64,000 bases of DNA from Betaproteobacteria bacterium Ga0077526 (GCA_001464765.1 LNDV01000026.1:1-64000), one strand, 5' to 3'. Numbered from the stretch's first letter, positions 17,566 through 30,323 are shown. The notes: a model not told the origin generated them from the sequence alone. Numbers and translations are program-made.

Positions 17566-18477
17566 ATGGCAGGCAGTCCCGATCTGACACACCTCCAGCA
17601 GCTGGAGGCCGAGAGCATCCACATCATGCGGGAGGTCGTCGCCGAGGCCGACAACCCGGTGATGCTCTACTCGATCGGCAAGGACAGCGCGGTGATGCTC
17701 CACCTCGCGATGAAGGCCTTCCATCCGGCCGTGCCGCCGTTCCCGCTGCTGCACGTCGACACGATCTGGAAGTTCCGGGCGATGTACGCGTTCCGCGACG
17801 CTATGGCGAAGACGGTGGGCATGGAGCTCATCGTTCACACCAACGCCGAAGGTCTGGCGATGGGCGTGAATCCCTTCACGCATGGCTCGGCAGTGCACAC
17901 CGACATCATGAAGACCCAGGCGCTCAAGCAGGCGCTCGATCGTCACAAGTTCGACGTGGCGTTCGGCGGCGCGCGGCGTGACGAAGAGAAGTCTCGCGCC
18001 AAGGAGCGCATCTTCTCTTTCCGCACGGCCCAGCACCGGTGGGACCCGAAGAACCAGCGGCCGGAGCTCTGGCGTCTGTACAACGCGCGCAAGCGGCCGG
18101 GCGAGTCCATCCGGGCCTTCCCGCTCTCCAACTGGACCGAGCTCGACATCTGGCAGTACATCCACGTGGAGAACATCCCGATCGTGCCGCTCTACCTCGC
18201 AGCCGAGCGGCCGGTCGTGGAGCGCAATGGCACGCTGATCATGGTGGACGACGATCGCATGCCGCTCGAGCCGGGCGAGCGGCCGCAGATGCGGAAGGTT
18301 CGGTTCCGTACACTCGGATGCTATCCGCTCACCGGTGCCATCGAGTCACAGGCCGACACGGTGCCGGAGATCATCCGCGAGATGCTGCTCGCCCGCACTT
18401 CGGAAAGGCAGGGCCGAGTCATCGACCACGACAGCACCGGGTCGATGGAGAAGAAGAAACAGGAGGGGTATTTCTAG
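17566..18477 (+). CDS. cysD: sulfate adenylyltransferase subunit 2
   Basis: This 303-residue subunit adenylates sulfate to APS using ATP, together with CysN. The PP-loop is SIGKDSAVM at residues 36-44. [28 protein letters not shown] (two halves of the active-site loop), [12 protein letters not shown] and [12 protein letters not shown] are all standard CysD segments. The length matches E. coli CysD (302). The gene is followed after 6 bp by cysNC, so the two are translated from one message. This is the entry to assimilatory sulfate reduction, or to sulfation through PAPS. No cysH/cysI lie in the window. Confidence 0.97.
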   Translation: MAGSPDLTHLQQLEAESIHIMREVVAEADNPVMLYSIGKDSAVMLHLAMKAFHPAVPPFPLLHVDTIWKFRAMYAFRDAMAKTVGMELIVHTNAEGLAMGVNPFTHGSAVHTDIMKTQALKQALDRHKFDVAFGGARRDEEKSRAKERIFSFRTAQHRWDPKNQRPELWRLYNARKRPGESIRAFPLSNWTELDIWQYIHVENIPIVPLYLAAERPVVERNGTLIMVDDDRMPLEPGERPQMRKVRFRTLGCYPLTGAIESQADTVPEIIREMLLARTSERQGRVIDHDSTGSMEKKKQEGYF

Positions 18478-18483
18478 CAAGCC

Positions 18484-20382
18484 ATGAGCAACCAGGACCT
18501 CGCCACCGGCGACATCGTCGAATACCTCCGGGCCCATCGCCACATGAGCCTGCTGCGCTTCATCACGTGCGGCAGCGTGGACGACGGCAAGAGCACTCTC
18601 ATCGGCCGCCTGCTGTACGAAGCCAAGTCGCTGTTCGAAGACCAGCTCGCGGCGCTGGAAGCCGACTCCCGCAAAGTGGGCACGCAGGGCGACGATCTCG
18701 ATTTCGCGCTGCTGGTGGACGGCCTCAGCGCCGAGCGGGAGCAGGGCATCACCATCGATGTGGCTTACCGGTTCTTCGCTACGGAGAAGCGCAAGTTCAT
18801 CGTGGCTGACACGCCGGGCCACGAGCAGTACACGCGCAACATGGTGACGGGCGCTTCCAATGCCGACCTCGCGGTGATCCTGATCGATGCGCGACAGGGC
18901 GTTCTCACGCAGACCCGCCGCCATTCGTTCCTGGTGTCGCTGCTCGGCATCCGCCAGCTCGTGGTGGCGGTCAACAAGATGGACCTGGTCGAGTTTTCGC
19001 AGGCGCGGTTCGATGCCATCGTCGCCGACTACCGGGCGTTCGCGGAACGCATCGGGATTGCAGAGTTCACGGCGATCCCGGTGTCCGCACTGCGGGGTGA
19101 CAACGTCACCATGCGCAGTGCCGCGATGCCCTGGTACACGGGGGCGAGTCTGCTCGAACACCTGGAGGCGGTAGAGGTGTCCCGACTCGATGCCGGCGAC
19201 TCCGCACTGCGGATTCCCGTGCAGTGGGTGAACCGCCCGAACCAGGATTTCCGTGGCTTCGCCGGGACCGTCGTGAGCGGTGAGGTGACGGTTGGTGACC
19301 GTCTTCGCGTCCAGCCCTCCGGTCGCGAGAGTACGGTGCGCCGCATCATGACCCACGACGGAGATCTGCCGCGCGCCGTGGCGGGTCAGGCGATCACGGT
19401 CGTTCTCGAAGACGAGGTGGATGTCTCCCGCGGTGATGTTCTCTCGCGGGCCGACGCCCCGGCCGAGGTGGCCGACCAGTTCGAGACCACCATCGTCTGG
19501 ATGCACGACGAGCCGCTGTTGCCCGGCAGACCCTACCTGCTCAAGCTGGGTGCGAAGACCGTCAGCGCGTCCATCACGGACATCAAGTACAAGATCCAGA
19601 TCAATACGCTTGAACACCTGGCGGCGAAGTCCCTCGCCCTGAACGAGATCGCCGTGTGCAACGTGAGTCTCGACCGGCCTATCGCCTTCGATCCCTACCA
19701 CGTCAATCGCGACACCGGCGGCTTCATCCTGATCGACCGCATCGAGAATCACACGCTGGGCGCCGGGCTCATCCACTTCGCTCTGCGACGGGCGCACAAC
19801 ATCCACGTGCAGCCGGTGGATGTGAACAAGGAAGCGCGCGCGCTCCAGAAGGCACAGCGTCCGTGCGTGATCTGGTTCACGGGGCTGTCCGGTGCGGGCA
19901 AGTCGACGCTCGCCAACGGACTCGAGCGGCATCTGCACGCGGCGGGCCGCCACACGTACCTTCTCGACGGCGACAACGTCCGCCACGGACTCAACCGCGA
20001 CCTCGGTTTCACCGAGGCCGATCGGGTCGAGAACATCCGCCGGGTCGCCGAGGTCGCGAAGCTCATGGTGGATGCGGGGTTGATCGTCATCACGGCGTTC
20101 ATCTCGCCGTTCCGTGCGGAGCGCCACCTTGCGCGCGAGATGCTCGCGGAGGGTGAGTTCATCGAGGTGTTCGTCGACGTGCCGCTCGCCGTGGCGGAAG
20201 CGCGGGATCCGAAGGGTCTGTATCGCAAGGCGAGACGCGGCGAGCTCGCGAACTTCACCGGCATCGATTCGCCGTACGAGCCGCCGGAAGCGCCCGAGGT
20301 GATCGTGCGGACGGACGCGGGCTCGGCGGAAGAGAATCTTGCCAGTCTCGTGGAACGCCTGCGCGCGCTCGGGATCGGGTGA
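18484..20382 (+). CDS. cysNC: bifunctional sulfate adenylyltransferase subunit 1 / APS kinase
   Basis: This 632-residue fusion has an N-terminal CysN GTPase (P-loop GSVDDGKST at 30-38, then [12 protein letters not shown] and NKMDLV) whose GTP hydrolysis drives APS formation by CysD. Beta-barrel domains follow, and a C-terminal CysC kinase domain begins near residue 455. The APS kinase P-loop is GLSGAGKST at about 465-473, followed by [15 protein letters not shown] and the FISPFRAER lid region. The fusion channels APS to PAPS, as in many proteobacteria and actinobacteria. Both halves look intact. The gene is in an operon with cysD, and a REP cluster lies 18 bp past the stop codon. Confidence 0.96.
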   Translation: MSNQDLATGDIVEYLRAHRHMSLLRFITCGSVDDGKSTLIGRLLYEAKSLFEDQLAALEADSRKVGTQGDDLDFALLVDGLSAEREQGITIDVAYRFFATEKRKFIVADTPGHEQYTRNMVTGASNADLAVILIDARQGVLTQTRRHSFLVSLLGIRQLVVAVNKMDLVEFSQARFDAIVADYRAFAERIGIAEFTAIPVSALRGDNVTMRSAAMPWYTGASLLEHLEAVEVSRLDAGDSALRIPVQWVNRPNQDFRGFAGTVVSGEVTVGDRLRVQPSGRESTVRRIMTHDGDLPRAVAGQAITVVLEDEVDVSRGDVLSRADAPAEVADQFETTIVWMHDEPLLPGRPYLLKLGAKTVSASITDIKYKIQINTLEHLAAKSLALNEIAVCNVSLDRPIAFDPYHVNRDTGGFILIDRIENHTLGAGLIHFALRRAHNIHVQPVDVNKEARALQKAQRPCVIWFTGLSGAGKSTLANGLERHLHAAGRHTYLLDGDNVRHGLNRDLGFTEADRVENIRRVAEVAKLMVDAGLIVITAFISPFRAERHLAREMLAEGEFIEVFVDVPLAVAEARDPKGLYRKARRGELANFTGIDSPYEPPEAPEVIVRTDAGSAEENLASLVERLRALGIG

Positions 20383-20400
20383 GTCGGGAGCGATGTTGTT

Positions 20401-20579
20401 CCCGGAGTCGGGGCGTTCGCCCCTCGTCCGGGCTACGCGGTGGCGCGGTGTGGTCTGCGGATTGTGGATGCCGATGCCCCGGAGTCGGCCCTTGCAGGGC
20501 CTCGTCCGGGCTACGCGTTTTCATTCGGCGCGATGCAGGGCCGTAACCCGGACGAGGGGCGAACGCCCCGACTCCGGGG
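20401..20579. repeat. REP-type hairpin cluster 3 (three copies)
   Basis: Forward copies lie at 20401-20436 and about 20476-20514, and an inverted copy at about 20542-20579. The second copy has the inner stem GGCCC/GGGCC where the others have GGGGC/GCCCC, so pairing is kept. The cluster separates the convergent cysNC and DMT-transporter genes. Confidence 0.8.
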
Positions 20580-20591
20580 ACGCCGTCGCAA

Positions 20592-21485
20592 TTACGACGC
20601 CCGTCGATTCACGAGAAAGATGCCGCCGCCGACCAGCGCGATGGCGAACACGAATGTCACGCTGATCGGGTCGTTCAACACCATCACGCCAGCGGCGACG
20701 CCGAACAGCGGTGTGAGAAACCCGAATACCGAAAGGTTCGCGGCGCGATAGCGTGTGAGGAGCCAGAACCACGCGAGATAGCTCGCGAACGCGACGATCG
20801 CACCCTGGAACACCAGTCCGGACATCGCCATGGTGCTCCAGCGGACGACGCCGGGCTCGCCCGTCAGGGGCGATGCCGCCACCAGAAACACCGCCGAGAA
20901 CGCCAGCTGGTAGAAGAGCATCTTCTCCGCGCCGGTGTTGGTGAGGCGCGTCGCGCGAATCCATACCGTCGTCGCCGCCCAGAGCACCGCGGCGATCACG
21001 CCGAAGGTATCCCCCAGCAGCGACCCCCGGGAACTCACGAAGCCCTCGCCGAAGGCGGTGCCCATGCCCGCGAACGCCAGCAGCACGCCGAGCCACTGGC
21101 GGGTCGTGAGCCGCTCACCGGGCACGAAGAAGTGGATGCCGATCGCCGTGAGGATCGGCGCCAGGTAGACGAACACCACCATGCGCGATGCAGTGGTGTG
21201 CGCGAGGCCGAGGAAGATGAAGAGGAACTCCCCCGCGAACAGCAGACCTGCCATGAGACCTGGCCACAGCGTGCCGTCGCGATCGAAGAGCGGTACGCCG
21301 CGCACGCGGGTCCAGAGGAACAGCAGCACGGTAGCGAGGGAAGAGCGCAAGCCCGCCTGCATCAGGAGCGACACGTCCGGCGCGACCAGCTTGGTGACGA
21401 CGTGACTGCAGCCCCACAGGGCGCACAGGAGCACCATCAGGAACCCGGCCGACGCGTCGACCGGTTTCCGGGTGGCGGGAATCAT
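20592..21485 (-). CDS. DMT-superfamily (EamA) transporter
   Basis: This 297-residue inner-membrane protein has about ten hydrophobic helices in two EamA repeats. Helix 1 includes GFLMVLLCALWGCSHVVTKLV. RMVVFVYLAPILTAIGIHFFV ends the first repeat and FGFLTPLFGVAAGVMVLNDP lies in the second. These drug/metabolite exporters carry amino acids, nucleosides or other small metabolites; the substrate is unknown here. Its ATG overlaps the stop of the upstream HAD gene by 4 nt (21482-21485), so translation is coupled, and it is the last gene of an aceE-led run. Confidence 0.88.
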   Translation of the reverse strand: MIPATRKPVDASAGFLMVLLCALWGCSHVVTKLVAPDVSLLMQAGLRSSLATVLLFLWTRVRGVPLFDRDGTLWPGLMAGLLFAGEFLFIFLGLAHTTASRMVVFVYLAPILTAIGIHFFVPGERLTTRQWLGVLLAFAGMGTAFGEGFVSSRGSLLGDTFGVIAAVLWAATTVWIRATRLTNTGAEKMLFYQLAFSAVFLVAASPLTGEPGVVRWSTMAMSGLVFQGAIVAFASYLAWFWLLTRYRAANLSVFGFLTPLFGVAAGVMVLNDPISVTFVFAIALVGGGIFLVNRRAS

Positions 21486-22341
21486 GGCGCCAGGCTCGCG
21501 ATGCGCCAGGTGGGACGGATGGCGGCGTCGACGCCGGCGAGATCGCCAAGGCTGACGCCGGTCGTGAGCAGAGCCGAGTCGACGCCGGCGCGATTGGCAC
21601 CAGCGATGTCGGTTTCGAGCTGGTCGCCGATCATGACGGCGTTGTCCGTGCCGGCGAGCGCGAGAGCCTGCCGGTAGAGGCCGGCCTGCGGTTTGCCCAG
21701 CGGCGTGAAGCGCAGACCTTCGCGTCCCGGATAGCGCCGGGCGAGGGCGGCTTCGAACATCAGGGCGACACTGCCGGCCGCGAAGCCGAAGGCATCTACG
21801 CCATCGGGATAGAGGATGTCCGGGTTCGGCAGCACGAGCTGCACGGTACGACCGGCGTCGATGCTGCGGATGATCGAGGTGAGCGCGGCGTCCGCGGTTT
21901 CGACGAAGGGGAAGCCGGATTCGTCGCAGATCACCAGGACGTCGAAGGGCGAGTCCGCCGGGACGACCTCGCCGCCGGCGAGTTCCACGTAACGGATGCC
22001 GTCGGGCGGCCCCAGCACCGCGCAGCGCGCGCCCGCGAGACCGTGCGTGCGGAAGTGTTCCTGCAGCAGCATCCCCGAGGTGAGGATGCGCTGCGGATCG
22101 AGCTGCAGCCCGAGCCGCTGGTAGCGCTGGGCCGCGGTCGCAGGCAGTTTCGAGGCGTCGTTGGTGACGACGTAGTAGGGGCGGCCGGCGCGCTCCAGGC
22201 TGGCGATGGCCGCAGGAGCCTCCGGCATGATGCCGGTGCCATGCACGAGCACACCGTACGCGTCGAACAGGAACAGTTCGTAGCGCTCGACCAGTTCGCC
22301 GAACCGGACGTCCTGAATGACCATGCTGTTCCCGGAGGCGA

Positions 22342-22345
<4 letters not shown>
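21482..22345 (-). CDS. HAD superfamily (subfamily IIA) hydrolase
   Basis: This 287-residue predicted phosphatase has HAD motif I FLFDAYGVLVHG with the nucleophilic Asp, motif II VVTNDASK, and motif IV MIGDQLETDIAGA. The IIA cap module lies between motifs II and III, as in NagD-like and 4-nitrophenylphosphatase proteins. Motif I reads DAYGV rather than DxDGT, so the second, acid/base Asp is replaced by Tyr; activity may be altered. I chose the GTG start at 22345, which overlaps the aceE stop as GTGA; an ATG at 22324 is the alternative. Both overlaps suggest a transcription unit aceE / HAD / DMT. Confidence 0.85.
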
Positions 22346-25044
<2,699 letters not shown>

Positions 25045-25265
25045 GGAACGGGACTCCGGAAGAAAGGGACGCGGTGGCGCCTCGCGCGACCGTGGAATCT
25101 TCGGATCGTACCGGGAAAGCGGAAGTATGGGGTGCCGTGGATGCTGTCTGGCGGGGCTCGTGAAAGCAGATTCTGCTGTGTTCGGATTGAATCGCAGCAG
25201 ATTCGTCTACCATCGCGGTTTGCGGGGTGCAGACCCTGCGCCAGCGACTCTCTCCCCCAACTGCC

Positions 25266-25796
25266 ATGCACCCCGAACCCGCCCTAGACGCCATCGACTG
25301 GAAACTGCTCGACCTCCTGCAGGACAACGCCCGAATGACCAACGTGGAACTCGCCCGGGCCGTGGATCTGTCCCCGTCGCCCTGCCTGGCCCGCGTGCGC
25401 GCGCTCGAAGAGGCGGGTCTCATCTCCCGGTACGTGACGCTGCTCGATGCCCATCGGCTCGGCCTGCAGGTGAGCGTGTTCATCCAGGTGCGGCTCGAGC
25501 GACAGATCGAGGCGGCGCTGGAGACGTTCGAGAAAGCGATGGCCGTCAGGCCGGAGGTGATGGAGTGCTACCTCATGACCGGCAATGCCGACTATCTGCT
25601 TCGCGTGGTGGTCCCGGATCTGGCGGCGCTGCAGGAATTCATCGTGAACTTCCTGTCGCGGGTCTCGGGCGTCGGCAACATCCAGTCGAGCGTTGCGCTG
25701 AAACAGGTGAAGTATCAGACGGCACTGCCGCTGCCGGAGGGCAGATCGTCGCGCCAAAAAAACTCGCCCGGCAGTCGCCGGGCGAGAGGGGGGTGA
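25266..25796 (+). CDS. Lrp/AsnC family transcriptional regulator
   Basis: This 176-residue DNA-binding protein has an N-terminal winged HTH ([23 protein letters not shown] then [21 protein letters not shown], residues 6-58) and a C-terminal RAM/ActR-type ligand domain ([29 protein letters not shown], and the closing [13 protein letters not shown]). These proteins sense amino acids or keto acids and form octamers. Divergence from aceE suggests control of pyruvate metabolism, but that is inference. The start is the ATG at 25266. The last ~14 codons lie over a strong hairpin that serves as terminator for the convergent PEP-CTERM gene. Confidence 0.93.
   Translation: MHPEPALDAIDWKLLDLLQDNARMTNVELARAVDLSPSPCLARVRALEEAGLISRYVTLLDAHRLGLQVSVFIQVRLERQIEAALETFEKAMAVRPEVMECYLMTGNADYLLRVVVPDLAALQEFIVNFLSRVSGVGNIQSSVALKQVKYQTALPLPEGRSSRQKNSPGSRRARGG
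25756..25786 (-). terminator. rho-independent terminator for the PEP-CTERM gene
   Basis: On the minus strand a perfect 10-bp stem, CTCGCCCGGC and GCCGGGCGAG with a 4-nt loop, is followed by seven T residues (A-run 25756-25762 on the plus strand). It ends transcription coming from the gene at 25846-26565. It lies within the 3' coding end of the Lrp-family gene on the other strand. Confidence 0.88.
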
Positions 25797-25845
25797 AAGC
25801 AGGCAAAGCCTGCTTTCGGGGGGTAAGCGCCGTCGAGCGCGGCGA

Positions 25846-26565
25846 TCAGTGACGGGGCGTGGCGGGCTGCTTCGCGACCTGCCGACGCCGGGCCACCGCA
25901 TAGGCGCCCAGCAGGCAGAGGCCGCCCGCCGTGAGCCATTTGGCGCCGGGTTCAGGCACCGCGGACACGTTGTCGATGCCGAGGCTCGCCGCGATGGGGC
26001 TGCCCGGGAAGACGGCTGCAGCGTTGTGGAAGAGGCGAATCTGCGTCACGGCGGCCAGCACCGGACCGAGCGGACTCGTTGAGGACAAGTCTTCCGGCAG
26101 CAGCGAGAACGCGACCGACTGCCAGCCGGAACCCGAGGGCAGCTCGATCGCGTTCGTGGAGACCGTGTTGCCTTTGGCGCTTTCCACGAACAGCCGCAGG
26201 GAGAGGGCGGTCGCGCCCAGGTTGTTGACGTCCATGTTGATGCCCGTCACACCTGCGGCGGCGAGGTCGCCCGTGAAGTCGACCTCGTTGATGAGCACCA
26301 GGCGGCTTCCCGCACCGGCGCCGCCGCTCGATCGGGCAAGAAGATAGTTGTCGTCGAGGCCGGCGGGGCCGCCCGAGCCGATGTTCTGCGGTTGCAGCGG
26401 GGATGGCTGTCCAGTCCCCCAGTTTCCGGTCGTGCCGTCCTCGAAGTCCTCGATCTGGCCGATCGTCACCGCCGCACCGGCCGAGAGGCTTCCGGCCAGG
26501 AGCATCGCCCCGGCCACCACCCCGGTCAGTCGCTTGCCGAGGGTCTTGTTGTCACTGCTGGTCAT
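25846..26565 (-). CDS. PEP-CTERM sorting-domain protein
   Basis: This 239-residue exported protein begins with a signal peptide after a basic N-region (GKRLTGVVAGAMLLAGSLSAGA), continues with a beta-rich, Gly/Ser/Ala-rich domain, and ends in a PEP-CTERM signal: AVPEPGAKW, a hydrophobic helix, then ARRRQ near the C-terminus. Such proteins are processed by an exosortase and usually go to the envelope or exopolysaccharide matrix; no exosortase is in the window. The ATG at 26565 is preceded by GGGAGAAG, fixing the start. The middle domain (IGQIEDFEDGTTGNWGTG) looks like a carbohydrate-binding-type jelly roll, but this is a weak call. The gene ends in a strong terminator. Confidence 0.88.
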   Translation of the reverse strand: MTSSDNKTLGKRLTGVVAGAMLLAGSLSAGAAVTIGQIEDFEDGTTGNWGTGQPSPLQPQNIGSGGPAGLDDNYLLARSSGGAGAGSRLVLINEVDFTGDLAAAGVTGINMDVNNLGATALSLRLFVESAKGNTVSTNAIELPSGSGWQSVAFSLLPEDLSSTSPLGPVLAAVTQIRLFHNAAAVFPGSPIAASLGIDNVSAVPEPGAKWLTAGGLCLLGAYAVARRRQVAKQPATPRH

Positions 26566-26837
26566 GTCTTCTCCCGATTGCCACGCGTTGCCAGGGAAGA
26601 GCTTTCGGGCCGCCAGGGCCCGCAAAGTCTCCTGCGTGGGATGCTAGGCGCCGTCCGATGGGCAGGACAAGTGAGAAAGTCACACTGCGCCCACGAAACT
26701 CCGGATGCACCTCTCCGGGGCGGTTCAACCCGGCGGCATGCGTCCGCGGACCGTTTCCGCGATAATCCCGCCTTTGCCACCCGGCCGCGCCGGATCAGTG
26801 CAGTGCACTGACGTGCGGCCCGCGCCCGGATCATCCG

Positions 26838-28058
26838 ATGTTGACCTTCTCCCTTCTGGCCGCCCTGCTCGTCGCAGTGGCGCTCGGGCTCGTCTTGCCC
26901 CCACTGCTCCGCCGGAGTCCTGCCGGGGCCGTCACCCAGGACGCCGCCAACGTGTCCGTGTACCGCGACCAGCTCGCCGAGCTGGAGCGCGATCTGGCCC
27001 AGGGCACCCTGTCTGCCGATCAGCATGCCGCTGCGCGAAGCGAGATCGAGCAGCGCCTCGCCGAAGACCTCCGCACAACGGCACAGCAGGCGCCCGTCGT
27101 GGCGCGATCGGGAAAGATCGTGGCCATCGTCCTCGCGCTTGCTCTGCCCGCTACGGCGATGGTCGGCTACCGCCTGTCCGGCACTCCCACGGCGCTAGAC
27201 CCCGTCCAGCGGCTCGGCATGTCCGAAGAGGACGCCGCCGAGCGCACGAAAATGGTCGAACTCACGACCCGCCTCGCTCAGCGCATGGCGGAGAAGCCCG
27301 ACGATCCCAAGGGCTGGATCATGCTGGCGCGGTCCTACCGGGCGCTCGAGAAGCTGCCGGACGCCGTACGCGCCTTCGGCCGGGCGGTCGCCCTCGCGCC
27401 GCAGGACGCCGAGTTGCGGGCGGACTTCGCCGAGACCATCGCGCTGTCCCAGGGCGGTCGTATCGAGGGGCAGGCCCTGACGGAGGCGCGTAAGGCGCTC
27501 GAACTCGACGCGCGCAGCGAGAAGGCGCTCGCGCTGCTCGGTACCGCGGCGTTCGAGGCGAAGGATTTCCCGAAGGCCATCGATTTCTGGGAGCGTCTGC
27601 TCTCGCTCGCGCCGCCGGGGTCCGAGTATGCGCAGGCCGTCCAGGGCGGCATCGACAAGGCCCGGGAGGAACTCGCGCAGTCCGCGAAGCCCGCCGGGGC
27701 GGCACCAGCCGCCGCCGGCAAGGTGGACGGGCGGGTCTCGCTGGCTCCCGCCCTCGAGGGGCAGGCAAAGCCCGAGGACATCGTGTTCATCTTCGCCCGT
27801 GCCGCCGAAGGCCCGCGCATGCCGCTCGCGGTGCTGCGCAAGCAGGTGAAGGATCTGCCGCTCACCTTCACGCTGGACGACAGCATGGCGATGGCCGAGG
27901 GGCGCACGCTGTCGGCCGCCGGGCAGGTGATCGTCGGGGCGCGCATCTCGCGCTCCGGCAACCCGATGCCCGCGAGCGGCGACCTCGAAGGTCAGACAGG
28001 GCCGGTCGCCGTCGGGGCGAAGGGGCTCGCCATCGTCATCGACCGGGCCGTTCCGTGA
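26838..28058 (+). CDS. ccmI: cytochrome c biogenesis protein CcmI (CycH)
   Basis: This 406-residue membrane-anchored protein begins with a transmembrane helix (residues 2-25), has the CcmI opening pattern NVSVYRDQLAELERDLAQGTLS, and a second membrane segment near residue 95-115 (KIVAIVLALALPATAMVGY). TPR repeats follow (KPDDPKGWIMLARSYRALEKLPDAV, KALELDARSEKALALLGTAAFEAKDF), then a C-terminal beta domain. CcmI presents apocytochrome c to the heme-ligation machinery in the periplasm. The other ccm genes are absent here, so this is probably the end of an operon split elsewhere, or a stand-alone copy. Its stop overlaps the start of mltB. Confidence 0.92.
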   Translation: MLTFSLLAALLVAVALGLVLPPLLRRSPAGAVTQDAANVSVYRDQLAELERDLAQGTLSADQHAAARSEIEQRLAEDLRTTAQQAPVVARSGKIVAIVLALALPATAMVGYRLSGTPTALDPVQRLGMSEEDAAERTKMVELTTRLAQRMAEKPDDPKGWIMLARSYRALEKLPDAVRAFGRAVALAPQDAELRADFAETIALSQGGRIEGQALTEARKALELDARSEKALALLGTAAFEAKDFPKAIDFWERLLSLAPPGSEYAQAVQGGIDKAREELAQSAKPAGAAPAAAGKVDGRVSLAPALEGQAKPEDIVFIFARAAEGPRMPLAVLRKQVKDLPLTFTLDDSMAMAEGRTLSAAGQVIVGARISRSGNPMPASGDLEGQTGPVAVGAKGLAIVIDRAVP

Positions 28059-29074
28059 TCCGGTCCCGTCGCGGATTTCTGGCGTCGCTGGCGGCGATGC
28101 CGCTCGCGGCAGCTGCCTATGAGTTCCCGCCGCGGCTGCGCTCCGACATGGATTCGTTCGTCGAGCGCATCGTCCTCAAGCACGATCTGGATGGCGTGAG
28201 GCTGAGCGAGATCCTGCTGGAGGCCCGTGTGGAGCCGCGAGTGCTGCAAGCGATGGCTGCGCCGGGTACGGCGAAGCCCTGGCGCCAGTTCCGCCCCGTC
28301 TACCTCAACCGCCATCGCATCGACGGTGGCGTGAAGTTCTGGAATGAGAACGAGGTCGCGTTGAACCGCGCCCGGGATGCCTACGGCGTGTCTCCCGAGG
28401 TGATCGTCGCGATCATCGGCGTGGAGACGATCTACGGGAAGGTGACAGGCACATTCCGCGTCATCGACGCCCTCGTGACGCTCTCCTTCGAAGGCACCCG
28501 GCGCGTCGAGTATTTCCAGAGCGAGCTGGAGGAACTCCTGCTCCTCGGCCGGGACCGGATTCTCGATCCGCTCGCCGTGCGCGGATCCTACGCAGGCGCG
28601 ATGGGCTGGCCGCAGTTCATGCCTTCCAGCCTGCGCAAGCACGCGGTGGACTTCGATGGCGACGGGCGCATCGATCTGTGGGGCAGTGCTGTGGATGTCA
28701 TCGGCAGCGTGGCGAGCTACTTCCGCAATTTCGGCTGGCAGCTCGGCGCGGACGTCGTTCTGTCTGCGAGGGTATCCCCCGGGAAGGCCGTGGATGAACT
28801 CGTGGCCCTCGGGATCAAGCCCGTATCGGACCGAACCTCGCTGGAGCGCGCCGGTGTGTCCTCCGAGCGCCCGCTCAAGGACGGAGAGCGCGCCGCGCTG
28901 CTCCTGTTCGAGGGCGCCTCCGGGCCCGAGTACTGGCTCGGCCTGGACAACTTCTATGTGATCAGCCGCTACAACCGCAGCCAGAACTACGCGCTCGCGG
29001 TCTGGCAGCTCGCCCAGGCCATATTGGCAGCGCGACGGCAGGGCGGCTCATCGTCGTCCACGCGTTCCGCGTAG
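28055..29074 (+). CDS. mltB: lytic murein transglycosylase B-like
   Basis: This 339-residue peptidoglycan lytic transglycosylase cleaves the MurNAc-GlcNAc bond with formation of 1,6-anhydro ends, in the periplasm. The catalytic Glu sits in AIIGVETIYGK (about residue 130). GAMGWPQFMPSS and AVDFDGDGRIDLW are family hallmarks. A Tat-type N-terminus, MIRSRRGFLASLAAMPLAAAA, replaces the lipobox of E. coli MltB, so the protein is probably soluble. It starts at a GTG that overlaps the ccmI stop (GTGA), so the two genes are translationally coupled. Confidence 0.92.
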   Translation: MIRSRRGFLASLAAMPLAAAAYEFPPRLRSDMDSFVERIVLKHDLDGVRLSEILLEARVEPRVLQAMAAPGTAKPWRQFRPVYLNRHRIDGGVKFWNENEVALNRARDAYGVSPEVIVAIIGVETIYGKVTGTFRVIDALVTLSFEGTRRVEYFQSELEELLLLGRDRILDPLAVRGSYAGAMGWPQFMPSSLRKHAVDFDGDGRIDLWGSAVDVIGSVASYFRNFGWQLGADVVLSARVSPGKAVDELVALGIKPVSDRTSLERAGVSSERPLKDGERAALLLFEGASGPEYWLGLDNFYVISRYNRSQNYALAVWQLAQAILAARRQGGSSSSTRSA

Positions 29075-29112
29075 CCCGCGCTGCCCGCGGTCTCCTGCAC
29101 GGAAGCGGCCGC

Positions 29113-30321
29113 TCAGTCCGACGTGTCGAAGAGCGGCAGCGTCGCGTTGTCGGTCCGATAGCGCCTGGCGGGCTCCTTCGCCACGGTCGTGGAATGCGCG
29201 GCGAGGTTCGCCGCGGCCTCACGCGGCAGCAGCGAGCCGACCCTTACTCCCAGCAGTCTGAGCCGGCGATCGAGCGTCACTCGCTTGAGGCATTCACCGG
29301 CCGCGCGGCGGATCTCCGCGGCATCGTCGGTGTGGTGGTCGATCGTCGCGTCGCGCGTCACCGTCTGGAAGTTGTCGTAGCGCAGCTTCAGCCCGATCGT
29401 TCGCCCCACGTACCCTTTGCGTCGCAGGTCGGAAGACACCTGCTCGCACAGCTTCGTGAAGATGTTGCTCAATGTCGCGCGGTCTTCGCGCGGATGCAGA
29501 TCCTGCTCGAAGGTGGTTTCGCGGCTGATCGACTTGGGCTCGGAAAAGGTGACCACAGGGCGATCGTCGCGGCCCTGCGCGGCCTCGTGCAGCCAGTGCC
29601 CGTAGCTCTGGCCGAAGTGCTGCAGCAGCCAGACAGGGGCCGCCGCCGCGAGGTCCCCGATCGTGTGTATGCCGAACTCAGCGAGCTTGGCCGCGGCCTT
29701 CGGGCCGATGCCGTTGATGCGCTTTGCCGGCAGCGGCCAGATGCGGACGGCGATGTCGTCCTGTGTGATCGGCGTGAGCCCGTCGGGCTTCTCGAGATCG
29801 GAACAGATCTTCGCGAGCAGCTTGTTGGGCGCGAGGCCGATGGAGCAGGTGAGGCCCGTGGTGCGAGTGACGTTGTCCTTGATCGCGCGCGCGACGGCAC
29901 GGCCGCCATCGGCCTCGACACCGGGCAGATCGCTGAAGTCGATGTAGATCTCGTCGATGCCGCGGTCTTCGATGACCGGCGCAATCTCCGCCACGGCCGC
30001 CTTGAACAGGCGCGAGTAGCGGCGGTACTCGTCGAAATCCACCGGCAGCAGGATCGCCCGCGGGCATAGCGCCGCTGCCTTCATCAGGCCCATGCCGGAA
30101 TGCACGCCGAAGGCGCGGGCGGCATAGGTGGCGGTGGTGATCACGCCGCGGCCCGCGTACTTGTCCAGGGTGGCGAACCGTCGGGTGCCATCCGCGGCAG
30201 ACTCGGGCTGGTGGCGACGGCCGCCGCCGATCACGACGGGCTGGCCCGTCAATTCCGGATAGCGCAGCAGCTCGACCGACGCGTAGAAGGCATCCATGTC
30301 GAGGTGCGCGATGATCCGCAT
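29113..30321 (-). CDS. dinB: DNA polymerase IV
   Basis: This 402-residue Y-family translesion polymerase begins MRIIAHLDMDAFYASVELL with the first metal-binding Asp. The second catalytic pair is in DRGIDEIYIDFSD. A helix-hairpin-helix (KRINGIGPKAAAKLAEFGI) and little-finger domain follow. The C-terminus ends TLPLFDTSD, a typical beta-clamp binding peptide. An additional ~20-residue loop (GGGRRHQPESAADGTRRF) lies early in the palm relative to E. coli DinB. The ATG at 30321 is 2 bp after the stop of the FAD-oxidoreductase gene, so they are cotranscribed. No LexA box was identified by eye. Confidence 0.95.
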   Translation of the reverse strand: MRIIAHLDMDAFYASVELLRYPELTGQPVVIGGGRRHQPESAADGTRRFATLDKYAGRGVITTATYAARAFGVHSGMGLMKAAALCPRAILLPVDFDEYRRYSRLFKAAVAEIAPVIEDRGIDEIYIDFSDLPGVEADGGRAVARAIKDNVTRTTGLTCSIGLAPNKLLAKICSDLEKPDGLTPITQDDIAVRIWPLPAKRINGIGPKAAAKLAEFGIHTIGDLAAAAPVWLLQHFGQSYGHWLHEAAQGRDDRPVVTFSEPKSISRETTFEQDLHPREDRATLSNIFTKLCEQVSSDLRRKGYVGRTIGLKLRYDNFQTVTRDATIDHHTDDAAEIRRAAGECLKRVTLDRRLRLLGVRVGSLLPREAAANLAAHSTTVAKEPARRYRTDNATLPLFDTSD

Positions 30322-30323
30322 GG

